The notes beneath the pieces were generated by a model. That model was given only the letters and a program-made list of their open reading frames with translations. It made no database searches and was not told the DNA's origin. A stretch of 64,000 bases of DNA from NCBI RefSeq assembly GCF_019634845.1, contig NZ_JAHCAQ010000014.1, forward strand, positions 1 through 64,000, given 5' to 3'. Both the position numbers and the translations under genes were made by a program. Positions 1 to 9,283 of the stretch are shown piece by piece. How positions within the stretch are numbered: the stretch's first letter is position 1; every line of letters begins with the position of its first letter. Source of the DNA: Dokdonella sp. GTDB taxonomy: Bacteria > Pseudomonadota > Gammaproteobacteria > Xanthomonadales > Rhodanobacteraceae.

Positions 1-290
1 CGGACGTGAGTCGGTTTTCGCAAAGAAGCCGACGATCGAATCAGCGCCCAAGCCAACCGGCGCAAGCCGCCCACCGATGCACAACGAACCCACCACGGAC
101 GTGAGTCGGTTTTCGCAAAGAAGCCAACGATCGAATCAGCGCCCAAGCCAACCGGCGCATGCCGCCCACCGATGCACAACGAACCCACCACGGACGTGAG
201 TCGGTTTTCGCAAAGAAGCCAACGATCGAATCAGCGCCCAAGCCAACCGGCGCAAGCCGCCTGACCGACACCCATCGGACCCACCACGAA
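1..290. repeat. 95-bp tandem repeat, about three copies
   Basis: Copies begin at 1, 96 and 191, each opening with CGGACGTGAGTCGG, so the period is 95 bp. Copies 1 and 2 differ at only two positions. Copy 3 is identical to copy 2 for about 64 bases, differs at one more base, then diverges at about 262 and ends in a degenerate partial unit (CCACCACGAACGTG). The array runs off the left edge of the window and stops about 20 bp from the 3' end of hemC. The period is not a multiple of three and no coding function is apparent. There are no unique spacers between units. Confidence 0.9.
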
Positions 291-311
291 CGTGCGCCAA
301 CCCCCGCGCCT

Positions 312-1247
312 TCAGTCCGACGCGGTGGCGCCGGCATGGCCGGCGAGCAAGGCGTCGGCGCCCTGCGCGCGCAGCAGGTCGGCCACGCGCTGCCCCAGCG
401 CCTGTGGTGCATCGGGCGTGGCGCTGGCCTCGGCGCGCAGCAGGCGGCCCGATTGCACGTCGCCGACCAGCCCCCATAACGTGAGGCCGGTCTCGGTTTC
501 GAGCGCATGGCCGGCGATCGGCACGTTGCAGCTGCCGTGCAGCGCCGTGCTCATCGCGCGCTCGGCGTCGGTGCAGCGGCGCGTGGCGGCATCGTTGAGC
601 GGTGCCACCCACGCGGCGGCCGCGGCATCGTCGGTGCGTGCTTCGATCGCGATCGCGCCCTGCCCGACCGCGCATAGCCAATCCGGCGCGCACAGGCGCG
701 AGCGGATGCGCGCCGCCAGGCCGAGGCGGTCGAGGCCGGCGCAGGCCAGCACGATCGCGTCGTAGTCGCCGGCATCGAGCTTGGCCAGCCGCGTGTTGAC
801 GTTGCCGCGCAGGTCGACGATGCGCAAGTCCGGGCGCAGCGCGCGCAACTGCGCCTGGCGGCGCAGCGACGAGGTGCCGACGCGGGCGCCGGGTGGCAGC
901 TCGGCCAGTTGCTGGTGGCGCACGCTGACGAACGCATCGGCCGGATCGGCGCGCTCGAGCACGGCGGCGATCGCGAAGCCCGGCTCCAGCGTCATCGGTA
1001 CGTCCTTGAGCGAGTGCACGGCAATGTCGGCGCGGCGTTCCTGCAGCGCGATCTCGAGCTCCTTGAGGAACAGGCCCTTGCCGCCGATCGCGGCCAGCGG
1101 CCGATCGAGGATCTGATCGCCGCGCGTCGTCATCGGCACCAGTTCGACGTGCAGGTCGCGGTGCGCCGCCCGCAGGCGCGCGGCGACGTGTTCGGCTTGC
1201 CACAGCGCGAGCGCGCTCTGGCGGGTGGCGATGCGTAGCGTGTTCAT
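312..1247 (-). CDS. hemC: hydroxymethylbilane synthase (porphobilinogen deaminase)
   Basis: Polymerises four porphobilinogen molecules into hydroxymethylbilane in cytosolic haem synthesis. The 311-aa product has the normal family length. Visible signatures are the N-terminal [14 protein letters not shown], the HSLKDVP segment (residues 78-84), the [11 protein letters not shown] region (124-134) and Cys240 in HGSCNVP, which carries the dipyrromethane cofactor. The ATG at 1247 overlaps the stop of the upstream algR-like gene by four bases (ATGA), so the two are probably translationally coupled. The algZ-algR-hemC order matches the known Pseudomonas arrangement. hemD, which often follows hemC, is not seen; the tandem repeat lies downstream instead. 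Confidence 0.97.
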   Translation of the reverse strand: MNTLRIATRQSALALWQAEHVAARLRAAHRDLHVELVPMTTRGDQILDRPLAAIGGKGLFLKELEIALQERRADIAVHSLKDVPMTLEPGFAIAAVLERADPADAFVSVRHQQLAELPPGARVGTSSLRRQAQLRALRPDLRIVDLRGNVNTRLAKLDAGDYDAIVLACAGLDRLGLAARIRSRLCAPDWLCAVGQGAIAIEARTDDAAAAAWVAPLNDAATRRCTDAERAMSTALHGSCNVPIAGHALETETGLTLWGLVGDVQSGRLLRAEASATPDAPQALGQRVADLLRAQGADALLAGHAGATASD

Positions 1248-1972
1248 AGTGTCTTGATGAGTTTGCGCAGCATGGGCAGGTTGCGCCGGCTGATCTCCAG
1301 CGGCGCGTCGACGCCGGCGACGACCGCCACCAGGTGTCCCTGCGCGTCGCGCTTGAGGCCGGTGAGGCGTTCGCGCGCCACGAGGCAGTTGCGGTGGATG
1401 CGCACGAAACGCTCGCCGAACTCTTCTTCCAGTGCCTTGAGCGGTTCCTCGATCAGCAACTGGCCGCCCTGGTGGCAGACGATCACGTACTTGTCCTCGG
1501 CCAGCAGATAGTACACATCCCCGATCGGGATCAGCAGCAGGCTGCCTCGTACGCGCGCGCACAGGTGCGAGCGCGCCGCGCCAGGTGTGCGGGCGGTGGC
1601 GCGGGTGTCCTGCGCAGTCCAGCGCCGCGCCTTGTCGAGCGCAGCACGCAGGCGTTCGCTGCGCACGGGTTTGAGCAGGTAGTCGACCGCATTGGCCTCG
1701 AATGCCTCCAGCGCGTGGTCGCCGTAGGCCGTGCAGAACACCACCGCCGGTGGCGATTCGAAATCGGCCAGGTGGCGCGCGGTTTCCAGGCCATCGATGC
1801 CGGGCATGCGGATGTCGAGCAGCACGAGCTCGGGTTGCAGTCGTTCCACTGCCGCCAGCGCGGCCGCGCCATCGCCGGCCTCGCCGACGACATCGACGCC
1901 GTCGATTTCGGCCAGCAGCGCGCGCAGGCGCTCGCGTGCCAGCGGTTCGTCGTCGACGATCAGTGTCTTCAT
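1244..1972 (-). CDS. algR: LytTR-type response regulator, AlgR-like
   Basis: The 242-aa product has an N-terminal receiver domain (residues 1-120) with the acidic pair Asp7-Asp8, phosphoacceptor Asp53 in [11 protein letters not shown] and the KP motif in LLKPVRS. The C-terminal half (about 140-240) is a LytTR DNA-binding domain with the typical [10 protein letters not shown] and [14 protein letters not shown] segments. It overlaps the upstream sensor gene by four bases and hemC by four bases, so all three form one operon. In Pseudomonas, AlgR controls alginate and twitching genes. The targets here are unknown and the name is by homology and synteny. Confidence 0.93.
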   Translation of the reverse strand: MKTLIVDDEPLARERLRALLAEIDGVDVVGEAGDGAAALAAVERLQPELVLLDIRMPGIDGLETARHLADFESPPAVVFCTAYGDHALEAFEANAVDYLLKPVRSERLRAALDKARRWTAQDTRATARTPGAARSHLCARVRGSLLLIPIGDVYYLLAEDKYVIVCHQGGQLLIEEPLKALEEEFGERFVRIHRNCLVARERLTGLKRDAQGHLVAVVAGVDAPLEISRRNLPMLRKLIKTL

Positions 1973-3033
1973 CGGCCTGCTTCCTCCGGCAGCCGCACGC
2001 GCACGACGAAGCAGTCGGCCTGCGGCTCCACGCGCAGCTCGGCGCGCGAGCCGAAATGGTAGCCGATGCGCGCACGCACGTTGGCCAGTGCGATGCCGTT
2101 GCGGCTTGCGCTGGCGCCGGTCGGCAGCGGATTGGTGAACACGATGTCGACCATGCCAGCGTGCCGTTCGCCGCGGATCGACAGCGTGCCGCCGGCGGGC
2201 AACGGCTGGATGCCGTGGTAGATCGCATTCTCGACCAGTGGTTGCAGCAGCAGGCGCGGCAGCGGCAGGTCACGCGGCAATGCGCCGACGTCGAGTTCGA
2301 CGCGCAGGCGCTCGCCGAGCCGCAGACGCTCGATGTCGAGATAGCGGTCGATGAGGTCGAGCTCCTCACCAAGGGTAGCGGGTCGGCTGTCGGGGCCGAG
2401 CGCGGCGCGGAACAGCTCGGCGAGGTCTTCCACCGTGCGCTCGGCGGCCTCCGGCCGGCTGCGGATGAGGCCGGCGATCGTGTTCATGCTGTTGAACAGG
2501 AAATGTGGCCGGATGCGCGCCTGCAGCGCCTCGACCTGGGCCTTGGCGGCCGCCTGCACGCGCTCGCGCCACTGCTCGAGCACGAACAGGTAACGCAAGG
2601 TGGCGGCCGCGATCAGCGCACTGATCGCCGCGTTGGCGAACACGAAGCGCGCGGTTTCGCTGACCGGCACGGTCAGGTTGAGGGCCAGCGATTGGTCGAT
2701 GCGGCACACCACCCAGCTCGCCAGCGTGGTGGTCACGACGGCCATGCTCCAGGCCACGACGAAGCCGATCGCGGTGAGCAGGCGCTGCAACGGCTCACGC
2801 AGCGAACACAGCACGACCGCATCGAGCAGCACGAGCCATTGCACGTAGACGCTGGTGGTGGCCAGCCGCGGCAGCCATTCGCGCGGGCTGTCCTGCGGCG
2901 CCAGCACGATCACCAGCGCCACCAGCTCGCCGATGATCATGAGGACGAACAGCGTCGGCGTGCTGCAGAACGTCGGCATCCATGCGCCCGACGCAGGTGA
3001 CGCGCGATCGGCAGCGGCGGCGCGTCGGGTCAT
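1969..3033 (-). CDS. algZ: LytS/AlgZ-family sensor histidine kinase
   Basis: The 354-aa product has several hydrophobic membrane segments in its first 150 residues, including [17 protein letters not shown] and [20 protein letters not shown] His_kinase domain follows, with the phosphoacceptor His177 in [12 protein letters not shown], and then an ATPase domain with the N-box [15 protein letters not shown]. This HFLFN architecture is typical of kinases that pair with LytTR regulators. It is the first gene of the algZ-algR-hemC unit and overlaps algR by four bases. The ligand sensed cannot be read from the sequence. Confidence 0.92.
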   Translation of the reverse strand: MTRRAAAADRASPASGAWMPTFCSTPTLFVLMIIGELVALVIVLAPQDSPREWLPRLATTSVYVQWLVLLDAVVLCSLREPLQRLLTAIGFVVAWSMAVVTTTLASWVVCRIDQSLALNLTVPVSETARFVFANAAISALIAAATLRYLFVLEQWRERVQAAAKAQVEALQARIRPHFLFNSMNTIAGLIRSRPEAAERTVEDLAELFRAALGPDSRPATLGEELDLIDRYLDIERLRLGERLRVELDVGALPRDLPLPRLLLQPLVENAIYHGIQPLPAGGTLSIRGERHAGMVDIVFTNPLPTGASASRNGIALANVRARIGYHFGSRAELRVEPQADCFVVRVRLPEEAGR

Positions 3034-3039
3034 CGCCGT

Positions 3040-3717
3040 TCACGCGAACAGGTGGGCGCCGATCCAGGCGCGCAGATCGGCGATTTCCTCCAGGCACACC
3101 TGGTGCGCCATCGGATAGCCGTGCCAGGCCACCGTATGCCCGCGCACGAGCAGTGCGTCGCGCGCGGCCATGCCCAGCGCCTGCGGCACCACCGGATCGA
3201 GGCTGCCATGGGCCATGAAGATCGGCAGGTGCGCGTTCGCCGGCGCGCCTTCCGTCGCCAGGCGCTCGCCGAGCATGAGATAGGTCGACAGCGCGACGAT
3301 GCCGGCCAGCGGTGCCGGATGACGCAGGCCCGTGGCGAGTGCGACCGCGCCGCCTTGCGAGAATCCGGCGAGCAGGACGTGGCGCGAGGACACGCCCCGC
3401 GCCACTTCGCGCGCGATGAGCTGCTCCACTGCCGCGATCGAGGTGCGCAGGCCGGCTTCATCCTGCTTGTCCTCGATGCGCACGCCGGCGATGTCGTACC
3501 AGGCACGCATCGGCACGCCGCCATTGACCGTGACCGGCCGCACCGGTGCATGCGGAAACACGAAACGCAGCGCCGGCCAGTCCCGATCGACCAGTTGCGG
3601 GATGATCGGGGTGAAGTCGTTGCCATCGGCACCCAGTCCATGCAGCCAGATCACGGCATGCAGGGGCTGTGCGGCGGTCTCGATCTCGACGCAGGGCAGG
3701 CTCACGCGGTTCTCCAT
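3040..3717 (-). CDS. alpha/beta-hydrolase carboxylesterase
   Basis: The 225-aa product belongs to the carboxylesterase-2 / phospholipase family. It has HGLGADGNDF near the N terminus (oxyanion region), the nucleophile elbow GFSQGGA, the acid in HGSLDPVVP and the catalytic His in YPMAHQVC. The length is normal for the family. The ATG at 3717 is chosen because the family starts just before a strand like LPCVEIE. Its 3' end is seven bases from the start of the algZ-like gene, so it may be cotranscribed with that operon. No signal peptide is visible, so a cytosolic esterase is likely. Confidence 0.93.
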   Translation of the reverse strand: MENRVSLPCVEIETAAQPLHAVIWLHGLGADGNDFTPIIPQLVDRDWPALRFVFPHAPVRPVTVNGGVPMRAWYDIAGVRIEDKQDEAGLRTSIAAVEQLIAREVARGVSSRHVLLAGFSQGGAVALATGLRHPAPLAGIVALSTYLMLGERLATEGAPANAHLPIFMAHGSLDPVVPQALGMAARDALLVRGHTVAWHGYPMAHQVCLEEIADLRAWIGAHLFA

Positions 3718-3840
3718 GGGCGGCAAGGCTGCAAGGCTGCCCGCAGCCGATGCGTTTGCCAAGCGCCCTCTGACTTTCGACCCGGGCCGGGCCGCGGCTG
3801 CGGCGCTATCCTGCCTGCTTTCGGCAGCGGGGATTGACTC

Positions 3841-6309
3841 ATGCAGCGCATCTGGCTGGCCGCCTTCACGGCCCTGCTCACCCTGATCGGCGCTCCGCTG
3901 CGGGCGACCACGCTCGAGCAGGCGATGGCCGATCCCGACTGGATCGGTCCGCCGGTCGAACGCCCGTACTGGAGCGTCGATGGGCGCAGCGTCCATTACT
4001 GGCTCAAGCGCGCGGGCTCGCCCGTGCGCGACCTGCACCGCGTCGGACTTGCCGATGGCAGCGACGTGGTGGTCGATCCGGCGGCGATGGCCACCAGTGA
4101 CGGCGCCGACGCGGTCCCCGATCGCAGCGGCAGCCGTGCGGCGTTCGTGCGCAACGGGGATGTCTTCATCCGCGAGCTTGCCAGCGGTCGCCTGACCCAG
4201 GTCACGCGCTCGCCGCAGGTCGAATCCTCACCACAGTTCTCGGCCGATGGCCGCGCGCTGCACTACCGCAGCGGCGACGACTGGTTCGTCTACGACATCG
4301 CCGCCGCGGTCAGCACACCGGCCGCCGAGCTGCGCCTGCAGAAGGACCCGCAGGCCAAGCAGCCCGATGCGCTGGAAGCGCAGCAACTGCGCTATTTCGC
4401 CACCTTGCGCCAGCTCAAGGCCGACCGCGAGGCGCGGCGGCAGCATGTCGAGACGTTCACCAACGGCGATCCCACGCGGGCGCCGCTGCCGTTCTATCTC
4501 GGCGACGCGGTGCAGGTGCAGGGCAGTTCGTTGTCGCCCGACGGGCGCTGGCTGCTGGTGGTGACCTCGCCCAAGGGTTACGACGCCGGCAAGCAGGGCA
4601 AGCTGCAGCGTTTCGTCACCGAATCGGGCTACGAGGAGCAGGAGGACGAGCGCACGCGCGTGGGCCGCAACGACCCGGCGCCGCAGTCGCTGCTGCTGCT
4701 CGACCTGCGCGGGCACAGCCAGCGCGCGCTGGCCATGGATACGCTGCCCGGCATCCACGACGACCCGCTCAAGGCCGTGCGCGAGGAAAATGCGCGGCAT
4801 GCGGCCCAGCAGGGCAGCGCCAGCGACGCGGCCGCTGCGCCGGCCAGCACCCGCGCAGCGACGCGCACCGGTACCCGCGTCAAGGCCAAGGCCGAGCCTG
4901 CCGAACCCAGCCAACGCGCCGTGCGCATCGTTTCGCGCGGCGATGATGGCGGTGGCGGCGGCATCGTCTGGAGCGAGGACGGCAGCCAGCTCGCGATCCA
5001 GATCCGTGCGATCGACAACAAGGACCGCTGGATCGTGAGCGTCGACCTGGCCAAGGCCACGCTGCGCAGCGAACACCGTCTGACCGACCCGGCCTGGATC
5101 AACTGGAACTTCAACGATTTCGGCTGGGCCCGCGACAACCGCACGCTGTGGTACCTGTCCGAGGAATCGGGCTATTCACAGCTCTACACGCGGCCGATCG
5201 GCGGCCAGGCGCGTGCGTTGACCCACGGCACGTTCGAGGTGTCGTCACCGCTGCTGTCGCCCGACGGGCGCTGGTTCTACCTGCGTGCCAACGTCGAGGC
5301 GCCCTACAGCTACGACCTGTACCGCGTCGCACTCGACGGCGGGCCGCTCGAGCGCATCACGCGCTTCAAGGCGATCAACGACTTCGCATTGTCGCCCGAC
5401 GGCAAGCGCCTGGCGGTCAGCCATTCCAGCGCCTACGTGCCGGCGCAGCTCGCCGTGGTCGAGATCGCCGACGGCGCGGTGCGTGAACTCACCGACACGC
5501 GCAGCGCGCCGTTCAAGGCCATCGACTGGATCCAGCCGCAGATCGTCGCAGTCCCGTCGAGTCACACCAAGGCGCCGATCTACGCCAAGCTGTACCGGCC
5601 ACGCGACTTCGATGCGACCCGGAAGCATCCGATCGTGCTGTTCGTGCACGGCGCCGGCTACCTGCAGAATGTGCACCTGGGCTATCCGAGCTACTTCCGC
5701 GAGCAGATGTTCCACAACCTGCTCGCCGAGGAAGGTTTTGTCGTGCTCGACATGGACTATCGCGCGAGCGAGGGCTACGGCCGCGACTGGCGCACCGCGA
5801 TCTACCGCAACATGGGCCATCCCGAGCTCGAGGACCTCATCGACGGCGTGCACTGGCTCGAACAGCACGCTGCCGGCGATCCCGATCGCGTCGGTCTGTA
5901 CGGCGGATCCTATGGTGGCTTCATGACCCTGATGGCACTGTTCCGCGCGCCCGAGGTGTTCAAGGCCGGCGCGGCACTGCGACCGGTCACCGACTGGGTG
6001 CAGTACAACCACGAGTACACCTCCAACATCCTCAACACGCCCCAGATCGACCCGCTCGCCTATGCGCGCTCCTCGCCGCTGGAGTTCGCCGAGGGCCTCA
6101 AGGGTTCGTTGCTGATCGCGCACGGCATGATCGACGACAACGTGCTGTTCGAGGATTCGGTGCGGCTGTACCAGAAGCTCATCGAGTTGCACAAGGACGA
6201 TTTCGAACTGGCCGGTTACCCGCTCGAGCGCCACGGCTTCGTGCATGCCGATTCGTGGCTCGACGAGTACAAGCGCGTGCATCGCCTGCTGCGGACGCGC
6301 CTGCAATGA
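3841..6309 (+). CDS. S9 family prolyl oligopeptidase / dipeptidyl-peptidase, exported
   Basis: The 822-aa product has an N-terminal signal peptide (IWLAAFTALLTLIGAPLRA). A long beta-propeller region with repeated LSPDGRW-type blades follows, then a C-terminal alpha/beta-hydrolase domain. The catalytic triad can be placed: Ser690 in GGSYGG, Asp765 in HGMIDDN and His798 in ERHGF. Residues 315-355 form a low-complexity Ala/Thr/Lys linker rich in SDAAAAPAST-like sequence, absent from many relatives. It is probably a periplasmic peptidase trimming peptides from the N terminus. The stop overlaps the start of the next gene by ATGA. Confidence 0.94.
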   Translation: MQRIWLAAFTALLTLIGAPLRATTLEQAMADPDWIGPPVERPYWSVDGRSVHYWLKRAGSPVRDLHRVGLADGSDVVVDPAAMATSDGADAVPDRSGSRAAFVRNGDVFIRELASGRLTQVTRSPQVESSPQFSADGRALHYRSGDDWFVYDIAAAVSTPAAELRLQKDPQAKQPDALEAQQLRYFATLRQLKADREARRQHVETFTNGDPTRAPLPFYLGDAVQVQGSSLSPDGRWLLVVTSPKGYDAGKQGKLQRFVTESGYEEQEDERTRVGRNDPAPQSLLLLDLRGHSQRALAMDTLPGIHDDPLKAVREENARHAAQQGSASDAAAAPASTRAATRTGTRVKAKAEPAEPSQRAVRIVSRGDDGGGGGIVWSEDGSQLAIQIRAIDNKDRWIVSVDLAKATLRSEHRLTDPAWINWNFNDFGWARDNRTLWYLSEESGYSQLYTRPIGGQARALTHGTFEVSSPLLSPDGRWFYLRANVEAPYSYDLYRVALDGGPLERITRFKAINDFALSPDGKRLAVSHSSAYVPAQLAVVEIADGAVRELTDTRSAPFKAIDWIQPQIVAVPSSHTKAPIYAKLYRPRDFDATRKHPIVLFVHGAGYLQNVHLGYPSYFREQMFHNLLAEEGFVVLDMDYRASEGYGRDWRTAIYRNMGHPELEDLIDGVHWLEQHAAGDPDRVGLYGGSYGGFMTLMALFRAPEVFKAGAALRPVTDWVQYNHEYTSNILNTPQIDPLAYARSSPLEFAEGLKGSLLIAHGMIDDNVLFEDSVRLYQKLIELHKDDFELAGYPLERHGFVHADSWLDEYKRVHRLLRTRLQ

Positions 6310-6761
6310 GCGCGCGGCACGTTCGCGCGACCGGCGCTGGCGCCGCCTGGCTGGCCACGGTGCTGCTCGCCGGCTGCGCCGCGCCGGGCACGCGGCTCGA
6401 CTGGAAATACGACCATCATCTGGGTTGCCGGCTCGACGAGCAGGCATTGGGTCGCGACACGCTCTATTTCGGTCGCGCGATCAACGGTGGTGGCGAGGTC
6501 GACGATGCGGCCTGGCAGCGCTACGCCGACGAAGTGCTCGCGGTGACGTTCCCGCAAGGCTACAGCGTGGTGGCGGCGCAGGGCCGCTGGCGGGATGCGC
6601 AGGGCCGGCTGCTGAGCGAAGGCACGCGCATCGTGGTCGCGATCCACGTCGACGATCTCGCCGCCGACGAGCGCGTGCGCGCGGCGATCGCGCATTACCG
6701 CGAGCGCTTCGCCCAGCAATCGGTGCTGCGCGAACGCGGCAACGTCTGCGTGACGCGCTGA
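6306..6761 (+). CDS. DUF3574 lipoprotein
   Basis: The 151-aa product has a type II signal peptide with lipobox LLAGC, so it is predicted to be lipid-anchored in the periplasm. The body (DTLYFGRAINGGGEV, FPQGYSVVAAQGRW and E..R.VV elements) resembles the DUF3574 family, whose role is unknown. The ATG at 6306 is chosen because it overlaps the peptidase stop as ATGA and places the signal sequence at the N terminus. The pair probably forms a two-gene operon. A catalytic function cannot be assigned. Confidence 0.85.
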   Translation: MSARHVRATGAGAAWLATVLLAGCAAPGTRLDWKYDHHLGCRLDEQALGRDTLYFGRAINGGGEVDDAAWQRYADEVLAVTFPQGYSVVAAQGRWRDAQGRLLSEGTRIVVAIHVDDLAADERVRAAIAHYRERFAQQSVLRERGNVCVTR

Positions 6762-6792
6762 GGACGCGGGCGATCGGGCCCGCACCACGCAA

Positions 6793-6817
6793 ACGGGCCG
6801 GCGCATGGCCGGCCCGT
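6793..6817. terminator. hairpin between convergent genes
   Basis: A perfect 10-bp stem, ACGGGCCGGC (6793-6802) and GCCGGCCCGT (6808-6817), encloses a five-base loop. It lies between the convergent DUF3574 gene and rho. There is only a short T run (TTT) on the minus-strand exit side, so it is a strong hairpin but a weak classical terminator. Confidence 0.6.
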
Positions 6818-6842
6818 GACGGTGGCTTGCCGACGATGAACC

Positions 6843-8501
6843 TCAGCGCTTCATCGCGCCGAAGAACTCGTCGTTGGTCTTGGTGTTCTTCATCTTGTCG
6901 AGCATGAACTCCATCGCCGCCAGTTCATCCATCGGATGCAGGAGCTTGCGCAGGATCCAGATCTTCTGCAGTTGATCGGGGTCGATCAGCAGATCCTCGC
7001 GGCGCGTGCCCGAACGGTTGATGTCGATGGCCGGATACACGCGCTTCTCGGCGATGCGGCGGTTGAGGTGCACTTCCATGTTGCCGGTGCCCTTGAATTC
7101 CTCGTAGATCACCTCGTCCATCTTCGAGCCGGTGTCGATCAGCGCGGTGGCGATGATCGTGAGGCTGCCGCCTTCCTCGACGTTGCGCGCCGCGCCGAAA
7201 AAGCGCTTGGGCCGCTGCAGCGCATTGGCGTCGACACCGCCCGTGAGCACCTTGCCCGAGCTCGGCACCACGGTGTTGTAGGCACGCGCCAGGCGCGTGA
7301 TCGAATCGAGCAGGATCACCACGTCCTTCTTGTGCTCGACCAGGCGCTTGGCGCGCTCGATCACCATCTCGGCCACCTGCACGTGGCGCACGGCCGGTTC
7401 GTCGAACGTCGAGGCGACGATCTCGGCGCGCACGCTGCGCTGCATTTCGGTGACTTCTTCGGGACGCTCGTCGATCAGCAGCATGATCAGGTGCGCGTCG
7501 GGATGGTTGTGGACCAGCGCCTGGGCGACGTTCTGCAGCATCATCGTCTTGCCGGCCTTGGGCTGGCTGACGATGAGGCCGCGTTGGCCGCGGCCGATCG
7601 GTGCGACGAGATCGAGGATGCGGCCCGTGATGTCCTCCGACGAACCGTTGCCGCGCTCGAGATGGAATGCCTTGCGCGGGAACAGCGGCGTCAGGTTCTC
7701 GAACAGCACCTTGTTCTTGGATGCTTCGGGCGGCTCGCCGTTGATCGTGTCGACCTTGAGCAGCGCGAAATAGCGCTCGCCCTCCTTGGGCGGACGCACG
7801 CGGCCGGTGATGTAGTCGCCGGTGCGCAGGTTGAAGCGGCGGATCTGCGAGGGCGAGATGTAGATGTCGTCGGGACCCGCCAGATAGCTCGCATCGAAAC
7901 CGCGCAGGAAGCCGAAGCCGTCCTGCAGGATCTCGAGCACGCCCTCGCCGTAGATGCCACCACCGGCGCGCGCATGCGCCTTGAGCACGAGGAAGATGAT
8001 GTCCTGCTTGCGCGCACGCGCGACACCTTCCTGGATGCCGAGTTCCTCGGCGAAGGAGAGCAGGTCGGCCGCAGTCTTGCGCTTGAGCTCGTTGAGGTCG
8101 ATCAGTGGTCCGGTGGCGAGGTTCTTCTCGTCGTATTCCTCGTCATCGAACTGCGGATTGTTGCGGCCGCCCTGCGCGTTGCCGCCGCCGCCACCGCCGC
8201 CATGGCGATTGCGGCGGTCGCGCCGGTTGCGGCGCCCGCCCTGGCCCTGTTGCTGCTGGCCACCTTGGCGCTGACCTGGTTGCCCCTGCGCCTGGCCATC
8301 ACCGCCTGCCGGCTCGCCGGAGCCGGCTTCGGCGGCCGCGGGTGGCGGCGCGGAATCGGGTTGCGCTGCCGCTGCCGGTGGCGGTGGCGCGGCCTCGGCC
8401 GTGGTCGCGGCGCTCGATGCGCGCGGCGCGCGCTGGCGCGGTTGAGCACGGGTTTCGGGAGCGGCCGGCTGGCCGCCTTCGGGAGTTTCGTTTTCGGACA
8501 C
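6843..8501 (-). CDS. rho: transcription termination factor Rho with disordered N-terminal extension
   Basis: The 552-aa hexameric RNA helicase ends untranslated transcripts. The core contains the RNA-binding cold-shock-like region ([16 protein letters not shown]), the P-loop SQPKAGKT, the Walker B segment [16 protein letters not shown], and the Q and R loop regions ([27 protein letters not shown]). The first about 130 residues are low complexity: Ala/Pro, then Gly/Gln ([10 protein letters not shown]), then Arg/Asn/Gly. E. coli Rho, at 419 aa, lacks this extension. A GTG at 8501 is chosen over a TTG at 8507 because a GAGG motif sits seven bases before it. trxA lies upstream on the same strand. 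Confidence 0.97.
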   Translation of the reverse strand: MSENETPEGGQPAAPETRAQPRQRAPRASSAATTAEAAPPPPAAAAQPDSAPPPAAAEAGSGEPAGGDGQAQGQPGQRQGGQQQQGQGGRRNRRDRRNRHGGGGGGGNAQGGRNNPQFDDEEYDEKNLATGPLIDLNELKRKTAADLLSFAEELGIQEGVARARKQDIIFLVLKAHARAGGGIYGEGVLEILQDGFGFLRGFDASYLAGPDDIYISPSQIRRFNLRTGDYITGRVRPPKEGERYFALLKVDTINGEPPEASKNKVLFENLTPLFPRKAFHLERGNGSSEDITGRILDLVAPIGRGQRGLIVSQPKAGKTMMLQNVAQALVHNHPDAHLIMLLIDERPEEVTEMQRSVRAEIVASTFDEPAVRHVQVAEMVIERAKRLVEHKKDVVILLDSITRLARAYNTVVPSSGKVLTGGVDANALQRPKRFFGAARNVEEGGSLTIIATALIDTGSKMDEVIYEEFKGTGNMEVHLNRRIAEKRVYPAIDINRSGTRREDLLIDPDQLQKIWILRKLLHPMDELAAMEFMLDKMKNTKTNDEFFGAMKR

Positions 8502-8707
8502 GGGCAAACCTCGCTGGGCGCCGTTGCAGGAACAGGGGAGGGAATGAACCGGAAAGGAAGCGCGCCGTGCGAGCGGCTGCGGCGTTCGGTGGTCAACTTA
8601 GCACCGCGTTTCGCGGGCGTCCAGCAGGGAACGGGGGTGGCGCGGCGGCAAGGCGGTGCGCCCGGGGCGGCGCATGCGGCATGCCGCGGCCGCCGATTCG
8701 CTGTCGT

Positions 8708-9037
8708 TCAGGCGATCGCCTTGTCGATGATCTGCGCCAGCTGGGTCTTGCTGACCGCGCCGATCTGGGTCGCCTGCACCTTGCCGTCCCGGAAGATCAT
8801 GAGGGTCGGGATGCCACGCACGTTGTAGGCGCGCGGGGTCTTCTGGTTGTGGTCGATGTTGATCTTGGCCACCTTGAGCTTGCCCTGGTAGCTCGCGGCC
8901 AGGTCATCGAGCATCGGCGCGATCATCTTGCACGGTCCGCACCATTCGGCCCAGAAGTCGACCAGCACGGGCTCGCTGGACTTGAGGACCTGTTCCTCGA
9001 ACTGGTCGTCGCTGATCTGGGCAATGTGTTCGCTCAC
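8708..9037 (-). CDS. trxA: thioredoxin
   Basis: The 109-aa cytosolic dithiol-disulfide reductase has the canonical WCGPC active site (Cys33, Cys36), Asp27 in VDFWA and the cis-proline loop GIPTL. A GTG at 9037 is the start, since this gives a family-typical N terminus (SEHIAQISDDQF) and is preceded by GGAGAG seven bases upstream. It lies 206 bp upstream of rho on the same strand, the trxA-rho order also found in E. coli. The reading frame stays open further upstream, but that part does not resemble thioredoxin. Confidence 0.96.
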   Translation of the reverse strand: MSEHIAQISDDQFEEQVLKSSEPVLVDFWAEWCGPCKMIAPMLDDLAASYQGKLKVAKINIDHNQKTPRAYNVRGIPTLMIFRDGKVQATQIGAVSKTQLAQIIDKAIA

Positions 9038-9283
9038 GGGGAAACTCTCCAGGAAACGGGCTGCGCGCGTCACGGGCGGGGTTGCGCTACACTTGCGGAC
9101 TGCGCCGGCGTGCGCTGTCGAAGTAACGGGCGGGGTGCAGACTGCATTTGAGCCCAAACCGCCGGAACGCGCAAGTTGGGGATGCCCTCGCCACGACTCA
9201 AGGGCGCGCCTCGTGCCTTTGCCAGGGTGCGCCACGTATGCCGCGGCCCTTGGCTTGGTCGCCCTCACCACCAGATGACGTCC

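Noticed and set aside
1-290. CRISPR array
   Set aside because: Whole 95-bp units repeat directly without spacers, and no cas genes are present.
8594-8623. Sigma-70 promoter for rho (CTGGAC, 18 bp, TAAGTT on the minus strand)
   Set aside because: The -35 match to consensus is poor, so it is not supported beyond chance.
6936-8828. 630-codon plus-strand frame opposite rho
   Set aside because: It is a shadow of rho, composed of repetitive Leu/Ala/Asp segments without a recognisable fold.
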